A stretch of 56,216 bases of DNA from Bacillota bacterium (lineage in GTDB: Bacteria > Bacillota > Limnochordia > DTU080), in the NCBI GenBank assembly GCA_012838035.1, contig DUQB01000145.1, positions 1 through 56,216 of the forward strand. Direction: 5' to 3'. The notes beneath the pieces were generated by a model. It had not been told where the DNA came from, did not search any database, and worked only from the letters and a program-made list of their open reading frames with translations. Below are positions 1-11,400 of the stretch, piece after piece. Numbering within the stretch: the stretch's first letter is position 1; every line of letters begins with the position of its first letter. A program made the position numbers and the translations under genes.

Positions 1-254
1 CGTCCAAATGGCAGTCTCGCGGACCAATGCTCGATCTCTCTGTGGAGTTGTCAAGGTACAAACTGCGTTTATCGCTGTCTACTTCACTTTTTGCCTAGTT
101 CACTTTGCGTCTTTCCGAATAACTACAGCACAGCCAGGTTCATACGATACGACCTGTTTGCTAAATTTGGCAAGGTACGCTGAATTTCCTGCAGTAGTCT
201 ATGTGGTCGCATAAAAATTCGGAGGGACAATGCCGCCACAAGCATGCGGAATGA

Positions 255-485
255 CTACTTGGGCAGATAGTCGGCTAACCCGATCGGGATAATGGTCCCC
301 GGTTGTAGGCCGACATCAAGGTAAACCTCCGGATCGCTGGAGTATATGCGACGAATGGAGCCGAGTGATCCGGATACGAGCTCCACTTCCATGGTAACCT
401 GCCCACGTCGAATCATCATGACGGTATGAGCCGACTCGTCATCAGAGAGCAACTCATCCGGAGGCACTATGGTGTAGTAGGTCAT
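255..485 (-). CDS. ylzJ: YlzJ-like protein
   Basis: 76 aa ORF (MTYYTIVPPDELLSD...) resembling the small YlzJ family; lies directly downstream of the TepA-like gene as in many spore formers. Confidence 0.7.
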   Translation of the reverse strand: MTYYTIVPPDELLSDDESAHTVMMIRRGQVTMEVELVSGSLGSIRRIYSSDPEVYLDVGLQPGTIIPIGLADYLPK

Positions 486-518
486 GCAGAATCATCCTTC
501 CCCGACCCGATTAGTCGG

Positions 519-1553
519 CTACGACGGCCAACCCGGCGAGTATGGCGTTATGACGTTTGGCTGAGCATACCCCGGTTGTGCTGCCGGGTAACCATGATAA
601 AGCGGTAATGGCGGCGTTGTCGCAGCCTGACGGGACGCATTCATTCCAGGTGCTTCCGGTTGCAGCGGTTGGTTTTCTCGCTCAGCCGCTTCCTGGAACT
701 CAATCAGTTCATTCAGTCGTTTCATGGCGGCGCCTAGGCCGCCCAACTCATGCATGAGACCTACATTTACCGCTTCGCGACCGACCAACACCGTACCAAT
801 ATCTCGTACCAGCTCCCCGGTACGAAACATCAACTCACGCAGCTTGGCTTCGCTTATTTGCGAGTTGCGCACGATAAAGCTGATCACCCTGTCTTGCATT
901 TTATCCAGGTACTCATAGGTCTGCGGCACGCCGACCACCAATCCTGTCAGACGAATGGGGTGTATGGTAATGGTTGCCGTATCAGCCACGAAGGAATAGG
1001 AGGCTGCGACGGCTATGGGTAGACCGATGGAGTGACCTCCCCCCAACACCAATGATACCGAAGGCTTGGTCAGAGAGCGGACCATCTCGGCTATGGCCAA
1101 GCCGGCTTCAATATCTCCTCCTACCGTGTTTAGTATCAGCAAGACGCCTTTAATTTTGGGGTTCTGCTCTATTGCCACAAGCTGTGGGATAATGTGTTCA
1201 TACTTCGTCGTTTTGTTCTTTGGCGGCAGAAGAGTATGACCTTCCACTTGACCTATGATCGACAGCAAATGAATGCGCGATTCCATCCGCGGCGGCTGTT
1301 GCACTTGCCCTAGTTGCTGCAACAGCTCCTGTGTTGACGGCTTGCCGCTACCTTCCGACTCTTGTTGTGAGTTGGCGATATTCATCTCAGACGAATATGA
1401 CGGACCATGCGCTTGACGCTGAGTCACTTGCGTATCTCCTTTGAGCAGCCGGATAGACTTATGTATCATCTCACTTATGATTGCCTGATCCTGGTCCTTC
1501 GTATGCATGGCCATCAATATTGCGGCGTCCTGCCGGAAAGCTTCACTGTCCAT
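519..1553 (-). CDS. tepA: ClpP-class serine protease of the TepA/YmfB family (translocation-enhancing protein)
   Basis: 344 aa ORF with ClpP-like core ([21 protein letters not shown]...[21 protein letters not shown]); adjacent to ylzJ. Confidence 0.85.
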   Translation of the reverse strand: MDSEAFRQDAAILMAMHTKDQDQAIISEMIHKSIRLLKGDTQVTQRQAHGPSYSSEMNIANSQQESEGSGKPSTQELLQQLGQVQQPPRMESRIHLLSIIGQVEGHTLLPPKNKTTKYEHIIPQLVAIEQNPKIKGVLLILNTVGGDIEAGLAIAEMVRSLTKPSVSLVLGGGHSIGLPIAVAASYSFVADTATITIHPIRLTGLVVGVPQTYEYLDKMQDRVISFIVRNSQISEAKLRELMFRTGELVRDIGTVLVGREAVNVGLMHELGGLGAAMKRLNELIEFQEAAERENQPLQPEAPGMNASRQAATTPPLPLYHGYPAAQPGYAQPNVITPYSPGWPS

Positions 1554-1932
1554 TGAACAGAATGACGCAGGAATCGCCTTCTAAATGGTTAATTCATGTA
1601 GTAAAGCATTTGAGTGCGGTACCACTCTGTGACTACCGCAGTTGCGCCGCTGCATCCGTCTCTATTTGCATCGATGGTTCAGGCAATTTCGGCCATGTGT
1701 CCGTAGGCATGCAGGAACAAGGATAGTAAAGCATAAAAGCCTTTGTGTACAGCGCTACGTACCGGACATGGACCGCATAGACGGATGTGGCATACCGCCA
1801 TGACTGTTGGCGGATCCTTACCCCCATCATGGTACATTCACGATAGAAAGGAGCGTATGTATAGCCCGTTGTTGAGTTGTCGAAGCCCTATTTTAACCGT
1901 ATGAACTCTATGATATCTAAGGAGGCAAATGC

Positions 1933-3201
1933 ATGAAACGTACATTGATGATTATGGTGCTGACGGCAGCCATGATAGCGCTACCTCTGTTTTCCGTGCA
2001 GGCAAAAGTAGTGCACTTGGCGTATGTCCATTCCGGAGATGCGCTGCAGAATTATCTCATACGGAAAGCCGAAGAGTTCCAAAAGAAAACCGGCATTGAG
2101 GTAGAGGTCGTTGTCGGCGACCAGAACAAACTCAAGGTGATGATGGCCGGCGGGGTAGAGCCTGATGCATTTGAGCTGCCCGATTTCGACTATCTGCAAA
2201 CGCAGGGTTATTATGCTCCCATTATGCCCCTCCTCGAACGCGATGGATTGGTCAAGGCGTTTAACCCCATCCTACTGGATAGAATGACCGCTGCCGACGG
2301 CGTATTGTATAAGGTGCCGGCAGGCATCGCCAGCGTCATCGGCTTCTTTAACCGTACGATGTTCCAGGAGGCAGGCGTAGCCGACCCGCTGCAATTAGGT
2401 AAAAACTACGATTGGGAAAGCGTTATCACCATGGGTAAAAAGCTTACCCGCGACCTGAACGGCGACGGTTTAATGGATACCTACGGCGTAGATCGCCCTT
2501 GGGGATACTGGCGTCGTGCCGTAGCGCAAGCCGGCGGCGATTTCTACGAATACAACGAGATAGGTCAACCCGTGAAGAGCTTGTGGAACACGGAACCGAT
2601 GGAGCAAGCCCTCACCTTCGTACACCGGATATGGGCGGAAGGAATTACGCCATGGCAGCATTCCGCTCCCAGACCGGAGCAGGACTTCTACTTCTGGAAC
2701 GGCGGTACTGGTATTGATATCGTAGACAGCACGGGCATCATCGGCCCTTATCTCAAGAACGTCGATTGGGATTGGGACATGACCCTTCTTCCGGCCGGTC
2801 CGGCTGGTCCTATCGCCAGTGGTGCAGGCGGTTACGGTCCTATGATCTTCGCCTCCACAAAGAATCTGGATGCCACTTGGGAATGGGTGAAGTTCGCCTA
2901 TATGGACCGCGACAACTTGCGCGAATATATGTTGGATGTGGGCGTCATCCCCGCTTATGCCAACGTACAGAGAGATTATGCTCAGCTGGCGGGCATTGCG
3001 AACAAAAACTTCAACGCTATTTTCGAAGCTTTGAACTACCTGCCGCCTAAGTCTTACGGCGTAATACCGGCAGAGCTTGCTCCACGCAGCGTCAATGTAA
3101 ACGCGGCGCTCCTAGGCCAGCAACCAGTCAGACAGTTCCTCGAGGACCTGCATAATAGAATGCAGTCCATTATCGACGATCTGATCAAGGCCACTCCGTA
3201 A
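1933..3201 (+). CDS. Extracellular (sugar-type) solute-binding protein, ABC transporter family 1
   Basis: 422 aa ORF with N-terminal signal peptide and typical SBP motifs; RBS AAGGAGG upstream; followed by strong terminator; no permease genes nearby. Confidence 0.85.
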   Translation: MKRTLMIMVLTAAMIALPLFSVQAKVVHLAYVHSGDALQNYLIRKAEEFQKKTGIEVEVVVGDQNKLKVMMAGGVEPDAFELPDFDYLQTQGYYAPIMPLLERDGLVKAFNPILLDRMTAADGVLYKVPAGIASVIGFFNRTMFQEAGVADPLQLGKNYDWESVITMGKKLTRDLNGDGLMDTYGVDRPWGYWRRAVAQAGGDFYEYNEIGQPVKSLWNTEPMEQALTFVHRIWAEGITPWQHSAPRPEQDFYFWNGGTGIDIVDSTGIIGPYLKNVDWDWDMTLLPAGPAGPIASGAGGYGPMIFASTKNLDATWEWVKFAYMDRDNLREYMLDVGVIPAYANVQRDYAQLAGIANKNFNAIFEALNYLPPKSYGVIPAELAPRSVNVNAALLGQQPVRQFLEDLHNRMQSIIDDLIKATP

Positions 3202-3214
3202 TTGCTGATAGCAA

Positions 3215-3253
3215 GGGAGGCTGTCCGCAAGATTGGGACAGCCTCCTTTTTTC
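3215..3253 (+). terminator. Rho-independent terminator of solute-binding protein gene
   Basis: GGGAGGCTGTCC-gcaagatt-GGGACAGCCTCC followed by TTTTTT. Confidence 0.9.
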
Positions 3254-3297
3254 CTATCTATCAACGAGTAGAAGGCGCATTACGTCACCGAAACGCG

Positions 3298-5865
3298 CTA
3301 CTTCACCAGGCGGAAGTTGCGGATCTCAATTGTTCCTGCCGCTCCAATGCTGGTTAAGTTAAACTGCTTCAGATCCGACGGCGCCTCAATAATATATTCC
3401 CGCCACTGGTTATCAAACGCAAGTTCCTGTTCCTCTACGCCCTCCAGGTGCGTGACACGCATCGTCAGCTGCCGGTTGGCCGGTTGAACGGCACGACCTT
3501 CAAATCGGATCGCCCAGTAACTCTCACTGGAGTCAAACTTCAGCGTCACCCCGGCGGCCCCCATGCGGTTGCCGAAACGCAAATGCCAGCTGGTGTTTGT
3601 CTGTTCAGCCTCTACATCGATTTTCATCGCGTTGCTGAACAGCGCAGCGAGATCCGCCTCCACCTCAGCGGCTGAGACGAGTTCCACCAAGAGCTCCAGC
3701 GTTGCGTGCTGAGGTAAGTCTACCTGCTGATGCCAAGACCGATAACCTGCCTTCTTTACAACTAATGACGCTTGGTCCACGTACATGCCGTCGAGAACGG
3801 CTCTGCCGTCCGCATCAGTCACGGCTTTTACAGGGCCGACGGAAAGGGCGACTCCTGCCAGTGCGTTGCCTTGCTGATCCACCACACGTTCGGCAATGCG
3901 TCCCGGTGTGCCGTCATAGGTGGGCGCATCCGGATATACCCCGGCCGCGAAGTCCTCTGACGCAGCCAACTGCCAAGTTTTTCCGAGATCGGCAGACGTA
4001 AGCACCGCCCGATACTGGTACACCGGCGTTTCGAAGTTGTACTCACCCACGTTGGAGCGGAAATTGTAGGAGAGATACAGACGTCCGTTTTTATCCAGGC
4101 TCAGCTTGTGGTAGAAGATGCTGTAGGTGGGTACAGGCGGCACTACCAGCACCTGAGCGTCGCTCCACGGCTCACCGGCAGGCTTTTGCTGATACGCAAG
4201 CGCGCCGTAAAGCCGGCCGTCAAAATAAACCTCCTTATTCTGGCGCCATTGTCTGTAGGCGATGTGCAACGTGTCATCCGCGTCGCATAGAAACGCCAAA
4301 TAGGTCTGACGCCCCCGCTCCGGTCCGCCGATACTGCCGGCAAAGCCGGTCTGCAATACGGCGACGGGCTCAGTCCATTCCGCAGTGCTATATGGGGCTG
4401 TTGACTGCGCATAGTAGAAGTTGGCGCCATGCGCGCCGCTGATCACATGCAGGTAGCCCTTGCTGTCCATCACAATACCCGGCGTATTATGTCCGTCGTT
4501 TACCGGATGCCCGTAAGCCAGCAAAACCTTATCTACAATTTTCTTGCTCTGCAGGTCAAAAGTAGCCACATAGGTGGGCGCCCCCGGGTATACTACGTTG
4601 GGATCGGTGGCTTCCGCCCAGGTGATGAAGGCTTTATCGACGCCGGATGCGGCAAAGGAAGCACCACCTGAATGTTGGGACGGAGGTAGGGCATCTGCCG
4701 TTACAAGCACGGGTTCAGGAATTGTCAGCCCGCCGGCGGCTTTCATGGGTTGCAGTACATAAAGGTAATTGTAGCTGCCATACTCAGCAGGATGATTTTG
4801 TCGCAAGCTGTATATGGCAATGAGCGGAGGCCGGTTCATCGTGCCGTGTCCCGAACGTTGCTCAATCTGCGTCGTGCCGTTCGGCAATTCATAGCACTGA
4901 AATGTTTCGCCATAATCGGGCGAGTAAAGCAGCAGATTGATCTCCTTGCCGTCTCTCAACCGGATGCGTACCAGGGTGTACATGTCGTCATCCGCGTCAA
5001 ACACCACCGCGGCGCCGTTCCAACCGCCGCCTCTCACATAACGGTCAAAATAAGGATAGGCTGCTTTTACCGCTGCGGTAAAATCGAGTTCGACCCAGCG
5101 ATTGTGCCGCAGTGTTTGAATATAACCTGTCTCATCGAGATCGTCGGTCCTGTAGCGAATATAAGGTCGGTTGTATTTGTCAAAAGTGACTTCGTTGCGC
5201 GTATACCACGGATGGTAATCAAACAGCGCTTCCTCGTGCTGAAACGGCTTGAGCACGATAGGAGTAATGCTTCCAGCCACAGGGAACAACTCTTTCAGTT
5301 GATAAGCTTGAGTGAACTCCTCTTCCGTCATCATCCGCAAGGTGATGTTGTCATAGTATGATATTCCGACGTTGCCCACCCCGCTGTAGACGAGTAAAGT
5401 GATATGGGTCGTACCAGCCGGCGCTTGCTTCGAGGTGTTGATGGTCCGCCATTCCCCGACTGCCGTTTCACTGATCATCGAGGTATCGATGCGTTGGCCG
5501 CGATTGTCCCAAAACTCCAGATAGAACTGAGACAGGCCTGCTTCACTGTATACATCCGCCGATGCGATATACACCATGCCCGGAGATGCCGGGATTCGCG
5601 CACTGCGCAAACCCACACTGCCGTCAGTAAACCGATCGATGATCTTTACGCTGTGCTTTCCGTCAATAGCTCGGCCATCCGCTATCTCGATAGTGCTGCC
5701 CATCGACCCCAAACCGAACGGAGTAGGCCAACCAACAGGATAACCGCCTACTGCAGTACCTTCTTCAAAGCTGAAGTTGGGCACGACTACCTCAGCCGCG
5801 GATAGCGGTAACGTGAACAATAACGCTAACAACATTACCAACACGCGTGTCACTACATTCGTCAC
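3298..5865 (-). CDS. Secreted multi-domain protein: N-terminal carbohydrate-binding-like module, BNR-type beta-propeller (BNR_4-like), carboxypeptidase-regulatory-like domain, C-terminal CBM-like module
   Basis: 855 aa; signal peptide (LLALLFTLPLSAA); NFSFEEG... module; BNR_4-like motifs (NTPGIVMDSKGYLHVISGAHG); VVDQQGNALAGVALSV...TDADGRAVLDGM regulatory-like domain; GTG start with GGGAGG RBS. Confidence 0.75.
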   Translation of the reverse strand: MTNVVTRVLVMLLALLFTLPLSAAEVVVPNFSFEEGTAVGGYPVGWPTPFGLGSMGSTIEIADGRAIDGKHSVKIIDRFTDGSVGLRSARIPASPGMVYIASADVYSEAGLSQFYLEFWDNRGQRIDTSMISETAVGEWRTINTSKQAPAGTTHITLLVYSGVGNVGISYYDNITLRMMTEEEFTQAYQLKELFPVAGSITPIVLKPFQHEEALFDYHPWYTRNEVTFDKYNRPYIRYRTDDLDETGYIQTLRHNRWVELDFTAAVKAAYPYFDRYVRGGGWNGAAVVFDADDDMYTLVRIRLRDGKEINLLLYSPDYGETFQCYELPNGTTQIEQRSGHGTMNRPPLIAIYSLRQNHPAEYGSYNYLYVLQPMKAAGGLTIPEPVLVTADALPPSQHSGGASFAASGVDKAFITWAEATDPNVVYPGAPTYVATFDLQSKKIVDKVLLAYGHPVNDGHNTPGIVMDSKGYLHVISGAHGANFYYAQSTAPYSTAEWTEPVAVLQTGFAGSIGGPERGRQTYLAFLCDADDTLHIAYRQWRQNKEVYFDGRLYGALAYQQKPAGEPWSDAQVLVVPPVPTYSIFYHKLSLDKNGRLYLSYNFRSNVGEYNFETPVYQYRAVLTSADLGKTWQLAASEDFAAGVYPDAPTYDGTPGRIAERVVDQQGNALAGVALSVGPVKAVTDADGRAVLDGMYVDQASLVVKKAGYRSWHQQVDLPQHATLELLVELVSAAEVEADLAALFSNAMKIDVEAEQTNTSWHLRFGNRMGAAGVTLKFDSSESYWAIRFEGRAVQPANRQLTMRVTHLEGVEEQELAFDNQWREYIIEAPSDLKQFNLTSIGAAGTIEIRNFRLVK

Positions 5866-6023
5866 TTTGGAACCTCCCTTATAGTACCTCCGATACCTTT
5901 AAGTAGGAGTCAATTCGCCTCTTCGCTGCAGATTACCTCCCCATAGTAATTGCCGACTTCGTTATTTTTCTAGGATTGGACCAGGTAGATCACTGCAGCA
6001 ACGTACCATACGAGCCATGTGCC

Positions 6024-6073
6024 TTAAAACAGAAAAGGCGGCATGCGGCTCGGATTCCGAGCAGCAGCCGCCT
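6024..6073 (-). terminator. Rho-independent terminator downstream of rnj
   Basis: Minus strand AGGCGGCTGCTGCTCGG-aatc-CGAGCCGCATGCCGCCT then TTTCTGTTTT. Confidence 0.85.
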
Positions 6074-6099
6074 AAAGCGAGAGCCGGCAAAACGGACTG

Positions 6100-7767
6100 T
6101 TAGTTTTCCATCACCACGGGCAAGATCATGGGACGCCGCCTGGTTCGCTCCCACAAGAAGCTGGAGAGCACTTCACGCACCTGATTCTTGACCATGCTCC
6201 ACTCGCTCAAATCTCTCTCCGCGCAAGCCTCCAAAGTCTCCACCACTTTGGCTTTAACCTCTTCAATCATCGTTTCGGATTCCTTCATATACACAAACCC
6301 GCGAGACACAATTTCCGGACCGCTGACCACTACGCCGGTCTGCTTACTGATGCCGACAACCACTACCAGAATGCCGTCTTGGGCCAGCTGCTGACGATCG
6401 CGGAGTACAACGGTGCCTACATCGCCGACGCCTAAGCCGTCCACCATTACCGAACCGGCTTCCACCTTAGCCGTTTTACGGATACTTTTGGCGTTCATCT
6501 CGATCATATCGCCAATATCGGTCAAAATAATGTTTTCTTTGGGAATACCTACTTGCTCCGCCAGCCTGGCATGGTGCACCAACATCCGGTACTCGCCGTG
6601 AATGGGGATAAAGTAACGCGGTTGTGTCAGGTTGAGCATTAGCTTTAACTCCTCCTGACTCGCGTGACCCGAAACATGGACGCCGGATACGGAGTGATAG
6701 ATGACGTGGGCGCCTTGTCGGAACAAATGATTGATGGTTTTGCCAATTAACCGCTCATTGCCCGGAATCGGCGAAGCGCTGATAATCACCGTGTCGCCCG
6801 ATTCAATCTCTATTTTGCGGTGCTCCGCCATGGCCATACGCGTTAAAGCGGCCATAGGTTCGCCTTGACTACCTGTAGAGATGATGACGATCCGCTCAGG
6901 ATCATATGCATCGACGTCGGCTACATCAACCAGCAAATTGTCGGGAACTGTGAGGTATCCCAAGCGCGATGCAATGGCTACGTTGTTAATCATACTGCGG
7001 CCGACAACACACACTTTCCGGTTAAAACGCACTGCCGCATCCATAATCTGCTGAATGCGATGCACATTGGAAGCGAACGTAGCCACGACAATGCGTCCTT
7101 TGGCGCGAGAGAACGCTTCCATAAATGTTTCTCCCACCACTTTTTCCGAGAGAGTGAAACCAGGGCGTTCCGCATTGGTACTATCGGAAAGCAGGCACAA
7201 AACCCCTTTAGCGCCAAGTTCCGCCAACTTCTGCAGATCGGTGACCTGCCCATTGATGGGCGTATGATCGATCTTGAAGTCGGTGGCGTATAACAGAGTA
7301 CCTACCGGCGAATGTACGGCAATGGCCACTACATCGGCCAAGCTATGGTTCACATGGATAAACTCAAAGGTCAGAGCGCCTAGTTCCAGTCGCGTGTTTT
7401 CATCGATTTCGCGTAACTCCACGCTATTGCGGATGCGATGCTCCTCCAGCTTCCCCTCAACTAATCCCAAGGTCAGTCGGGTACCGTACACCGGCACGTT
7501 GATTTTCCGCAGGACATGGGGCAATGCGCCCACATGGTCCTCGTGCGCATGGGAGAGGATGATCGCGCGAATCCGATCGCGGTTTTCCTCCAAGTAGCTG
7601 ATATCCGGGATGACCAAGTCGACGCCGAGCATCTCTTCTTCGGGGAACATGCCGCCGCAATCCAAGACCACGAGGTCCTCACCATATCCGACAACCCACA
7701 TGTTCTTACCAAACTCACCAACACCGCCAAGCGGCACCAAAACCAAATTCATTTTTGCGTCCTTCAC
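6100..7767 (-). CDS. rnj: Ribonuclease J
   Basis: 555 aa; metallo-beta-lactamase motif ILSHAHEDHVGALPH, beta-CASP region, RNase J C-terminal domain. Confidence 0.95.
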   Translation of the reverse strand: MKDAKMNLVLVPLGGVGEFGKNMWVVGYGEDLVVLDCGGMFPEEEMLGVDLVIPDISYLEENRDRIRAIILSHAHEDHVGALPHVLRKINVPVYGTRLTLGLVEGKLEEHRIRNSVELREIDENTRLELGALTFEFIHVNHSLADVVAIAVHSPVGTLLYATDFKIDHTPINGQVTDLQKLAELGAKGVLCLLSDSTNAERPGFTLSEKVVGETFMEAFSRAKGRIVVATFASNVHRIQQIMDAAVRFNRKVCVVGRSMINNVAIASRLGYLTVPDNLLVDVADVDAYDPERIVIISTGSQGEPMAALTRMAMAEHRKIEIESGDTVIISASPIPGNERLIGKTINHLFRQGAHVIYHSVSGVHVSGHASQEELKLMLNLTQPRYFIPIHGEYRMLVHHARLAEQVGIPKENIILTDIGDMIEMNAKSIRKTAKVEAGSVMVDGLGVGDVGTVVLRDRQQLAQDGILVVVVGISKQTGVVVSGPEIVSRGFVYMKESETMIEEVKAKVVETLEACAERDLSEWSMVKNQVREVLSSFLWERTRRRPMILPVVMEN

Positions 7768-8303
7768 TAAACAAAAACCACCTCATCAAAATATTTGCCG
7801 ATAATTGCTTCAACACATGGGATAGATCGCAGTCCAGGTATGCTTAAAACAAGGCTGCACGCGCTAACAGCATGCCGCCTAAAGTTCAGAAACACATGCG
7901 CTAAGGCATCGATGCGCCGGTAAAACAAGCCCTTACGGCATCAATACGCAGTATAGTCATGTCAGCAGATACCACCGGGCTCAGACCGCCGTTGAGGAGA
8001 ACAGGCCCAACTTGAGCTTGTGAGCAACCGACTCGCAGACAACAGTATTCCCTATGTATAACAAAAGCTCTCCTGCATTACAAGATATGTGTCGTGAGCG
8101 GCAAATGCCCCACAAAGCGTTTCCGCTCTACTCGGGAGAGGTTTGGCTGGACGGCCGACTAGGAAGCGTGAGAAAAGCATTGCCGTCGTTACGTATTATG
8201 CTGCGCGGAAATGGCTGTGCGCCACATATCGGACAGTACTTATCATAGCACATTGGTATTCACTATGGTTACTGATGTCGGCTCTTTCTACATCACGCAG
8301 CAA

Positions 8304-8350
8304 CCACCAGGGATGGTCCACAGGTACTGCGACCTGGGCGGCCCTGGTGG
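8304..8350. other. Strong nested hairpin in unexplained 670 bp intergenic region
   Basis: CCACCAGGG ... CCCTGGTGG (9 bp perfect) enclosing AGGT-ACTGCG-ACCT-type inner stem; no adjacent U-tract on either strand. Confidence 0.5.
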
Positions 8351-8438
8351 ATTACATGCGAGAATGCGAGTTGAGAGAACATGCCGACACTGTGCTTTGT
8401 GGACGGTTGTATGCTAAGTAGGTAAGCCTAGCACCGTA

Positions 8439-11400
8439 TTAGATCTCCACGATCCCATCGAATACCTTCTTACAATCACCTGTTTTGTAGACGGTCTCAT
8501 CCGTATATTTGATGATCATGTCGCCGCCGAGCAAGCGGACTTTTACATCAACGCCTTTCTCACAATACCCGTTGAGCGTCGCCGCTACCACAGAGGCGCA
8601 CGCTCCGGTTCCACAAGCGAGAGTCTCACCATTGCCCCGCTCCCACACACGCATACGCAGTTCATTCTCCCCCGTTACTTCGACGAACTCCGTATTTACC
8701 CGATCCGGGAACAACTCATGGTGCTCGAACAAAGGGCCGATCTCTTCTAGGTCGAGCGCATCGACGTTGTCGCAGAACACTACCGCGTGCGGGTTACCCA
8801 TCGACACGCAGGTGATCTCGTATTCTTTACCATTAACCTCAATCGGTCTGGCTATGACCCTCTCCCCGGAAAGCTTGACCGGTATCTTTTCAGGTGCCAG
8901 TTCGGCGCGTCCCATGTCTACCTTGACCATGGACACTCGCCCGTTTTGGGTAAAGACCTCTAAGTCCTTAATGCCGCTGAGCGTCTCTATCTGCATGCGC
9001 TGTTTCTTCACCATATCATTGTCGTATAGGTATTTCGCCACGCAACGAATCGCGTTGCCGCTCATACGGCCTTCGCTGCCGTCCAGGTTAAACATGCGCA
9101 TTTTGGCGTCCGCCACATCTGAGCGCATGATCAGAACGATGCCGTCGCAACCGACCCCGTAATGCCGATCACTTAGCAGCACCGACAATGACTCGGGCGA
9201 CTCAATCTCGGTATCAAAGCAATTGACGTAGATATAATCGTTGCCACAGCTTTGCATCTTGGTAAACTTAAGCAGAATGCGTTCCTTGCGCAAGTTGTTG
9301 ATATTCACCAGCTCGGTGTTGATCTCGCTATAGTGCGAGAGTAAACTGTCGGCAAGCGCATTGGCCGTATCAATTGATGTCAGACACGGAATGCCCAACA
9401 CACAGGCCTTTCTGCGAATCTTGACGCTGTCGGAAGCCGGATCGCGTCCTTTGGTCGACGTCGAGATGATGTAACTGACCTTCCCGCTCTCCAGCAGCGT
9501 GGAAATATTATCATCAGCATTCTCATGGATCTTGTTGACGGTCTGCACTTTCAGACCTTTGGCATTGAGCAACTGCGCGGTACCGCGGGTACCGTACAGA
9601 GAGAAACCCAACTCCGCGAATTTCTCGGCCACGTTGATAATCTCCAGTTTATCGGAGTCGCGCACCGTAATGAGAACGCCGCCGCGCCGCTGCATCTTAT
9701 ACCCAGCGGCAATCAGCCCCTTGTACAGCGCCTCTTGCAAGTTCTTGCCCAAACCTAGCACTTCGCCGGTCGATTTCATCTCCGGACCTAAGTGGGTATC
9801 GACATCGGTCAGTTTTTCGAACGAGAATACGGGCACCTTTACCGCCACATACGGAGGTACCGGCGCAATCCCCGACACATACCCCAAGTCGGCAAGCTTC
9901 TCGCCCATGCTTACTCTCGTGGCGAGCCCGCACATGTTGATACCGGTAACCTTACTAATATACGGCACAGTACGCGAAGCCCGCGGGTTCACCTCAATAA
10001 CCCAGATCTCTCCCTGATAGAGCACATATTGGATGTTGATCAGACCCCTGACATCCAGCGCCCGGCACAGCTTCCGCGTGATCTCAAAGATGCGATCGGC
10101 CAGGCCGTCATCAATATGCATAGGCGGGTAGACCGCTATGCTGTCGCCGGAGTGAATGCCCGTGCGCTCAATATGCTCCATGATCCCCGGTATCAGCACG
10201 TGCTCCCCGTCGCAGATCGCATCCACCTCTATCTCCAGGCCGCTCAGGTACTTATCGATGAGTATCGGATTCTCTTGCTTGGTGCGAAGGATGATCTCCA
10301 TGTACTCTTTTATATCCTCAGGCGAGAAGGCAATGATCATATTTTGTCCGCCCAGCACGTAAGAGGGTCGTATCAGCACAGGGTAGCCTAATCCCTCCGC
10401 CGCGGCGAGCGCTTCAGCTTCGGTCATAACTCCTAATCCCGGCGGCCGTTTGAGCCCGAGTTGCTCCAAAAGTAGATCGAAGCGTTTACGATCTTCACTG
10501 ATATCGATACTCTCCGCTGAAGTACCAAGGATTTTGACCCCGCGGCGATGCAGTTCTTTGGTCAGTTTTATGGCTGTTCCGCCGCCAAAGGCAACCACCA
10601 CGCCGATAGGCTTTTCTATCTCAATGATACTCATTACGTCGTCGATGCACAGCGGTTCGAAGTAGAGTCGATCCGCCGTATCGAAGTCGGTGGACACGGT
10701 TTCCGGATTGTTGTTGATGACGATCACTTCATACCCCATCTGCTTCAATGTCCAAACGCAATGCACGCAGGCATAATCGAACTCGATACCCTGTCCGATG
10801 CGGATGGGGCCGCTGCCTAGTACGATCACTCTGGGTTTCTCACTCTTTTTGATAAACGGCAGAGCTTCGTTCTCACCGGCGGCTGCCAACGAGTAGAAAT
10901 ACGGCGTTTGCGCGGCGAACTCACCTGCGCAGGTGTCCACCATTTTGTAAACGAGCGATTCGGCCGCCGGCACGCTTTGTCGGTCCCGCTTGGCTAAGCG
11001 AGCTAAGGCGGACAAAAACCAGCGGTCTACTTTGGTAATCCGGTAGATGTCATCAATGGCCACAGCACGTTTGACAGCCTCATACAGCACAAAAATGCGT
11101 TGGTCTGTGACCTGATGCAGCATGGCGCGTATTTCGTCATCGCTTTTCGTTTTTAACAGAGGCAAATCCAGGCTGTTTAAGCCGATTTCCGCGCCGCGAA
11201 TCGCCTTGAGAAGTGCGTCTTCAAAGGTATCGGCAATCGCCATGACTTCACCGGTCGCCTTCATCTGCGTGCCGAGTTCCTTGTCGGCGTAGACAAACTT
11301 ATCAAAGGGCCATTTGGGGAACTTCACCGCCACATAGTCGATGGTTGGCTCAAACGAGGCATAGGTTGTTCCGGTAACGGCGTTTACAATTTCATCCAAG

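Noticed and set aside
1612-1640. Near-palindrome GAGTGcGGTACCACTC overlapping TGCGGTA...TACCGCA upstream of tepA
   Set aside because: Operator-like but single occurrence, with no regulator gene nearby to connect to it.
1878-1884. TGTCGAA Spo0A-box-like heptamer upstream of the solute-binding protein gene
   Set aside because: A single 7-mer is expected several times by chance in 56 kb, and no supporting promoter geometry was found.
8054-8421. Small plus-strand ORFs of 64-92 aa in the rnj-carB gap
   Set aside because: They overlap in different frames, show no recognisable protein motifs and lack convincing RBS evidence.
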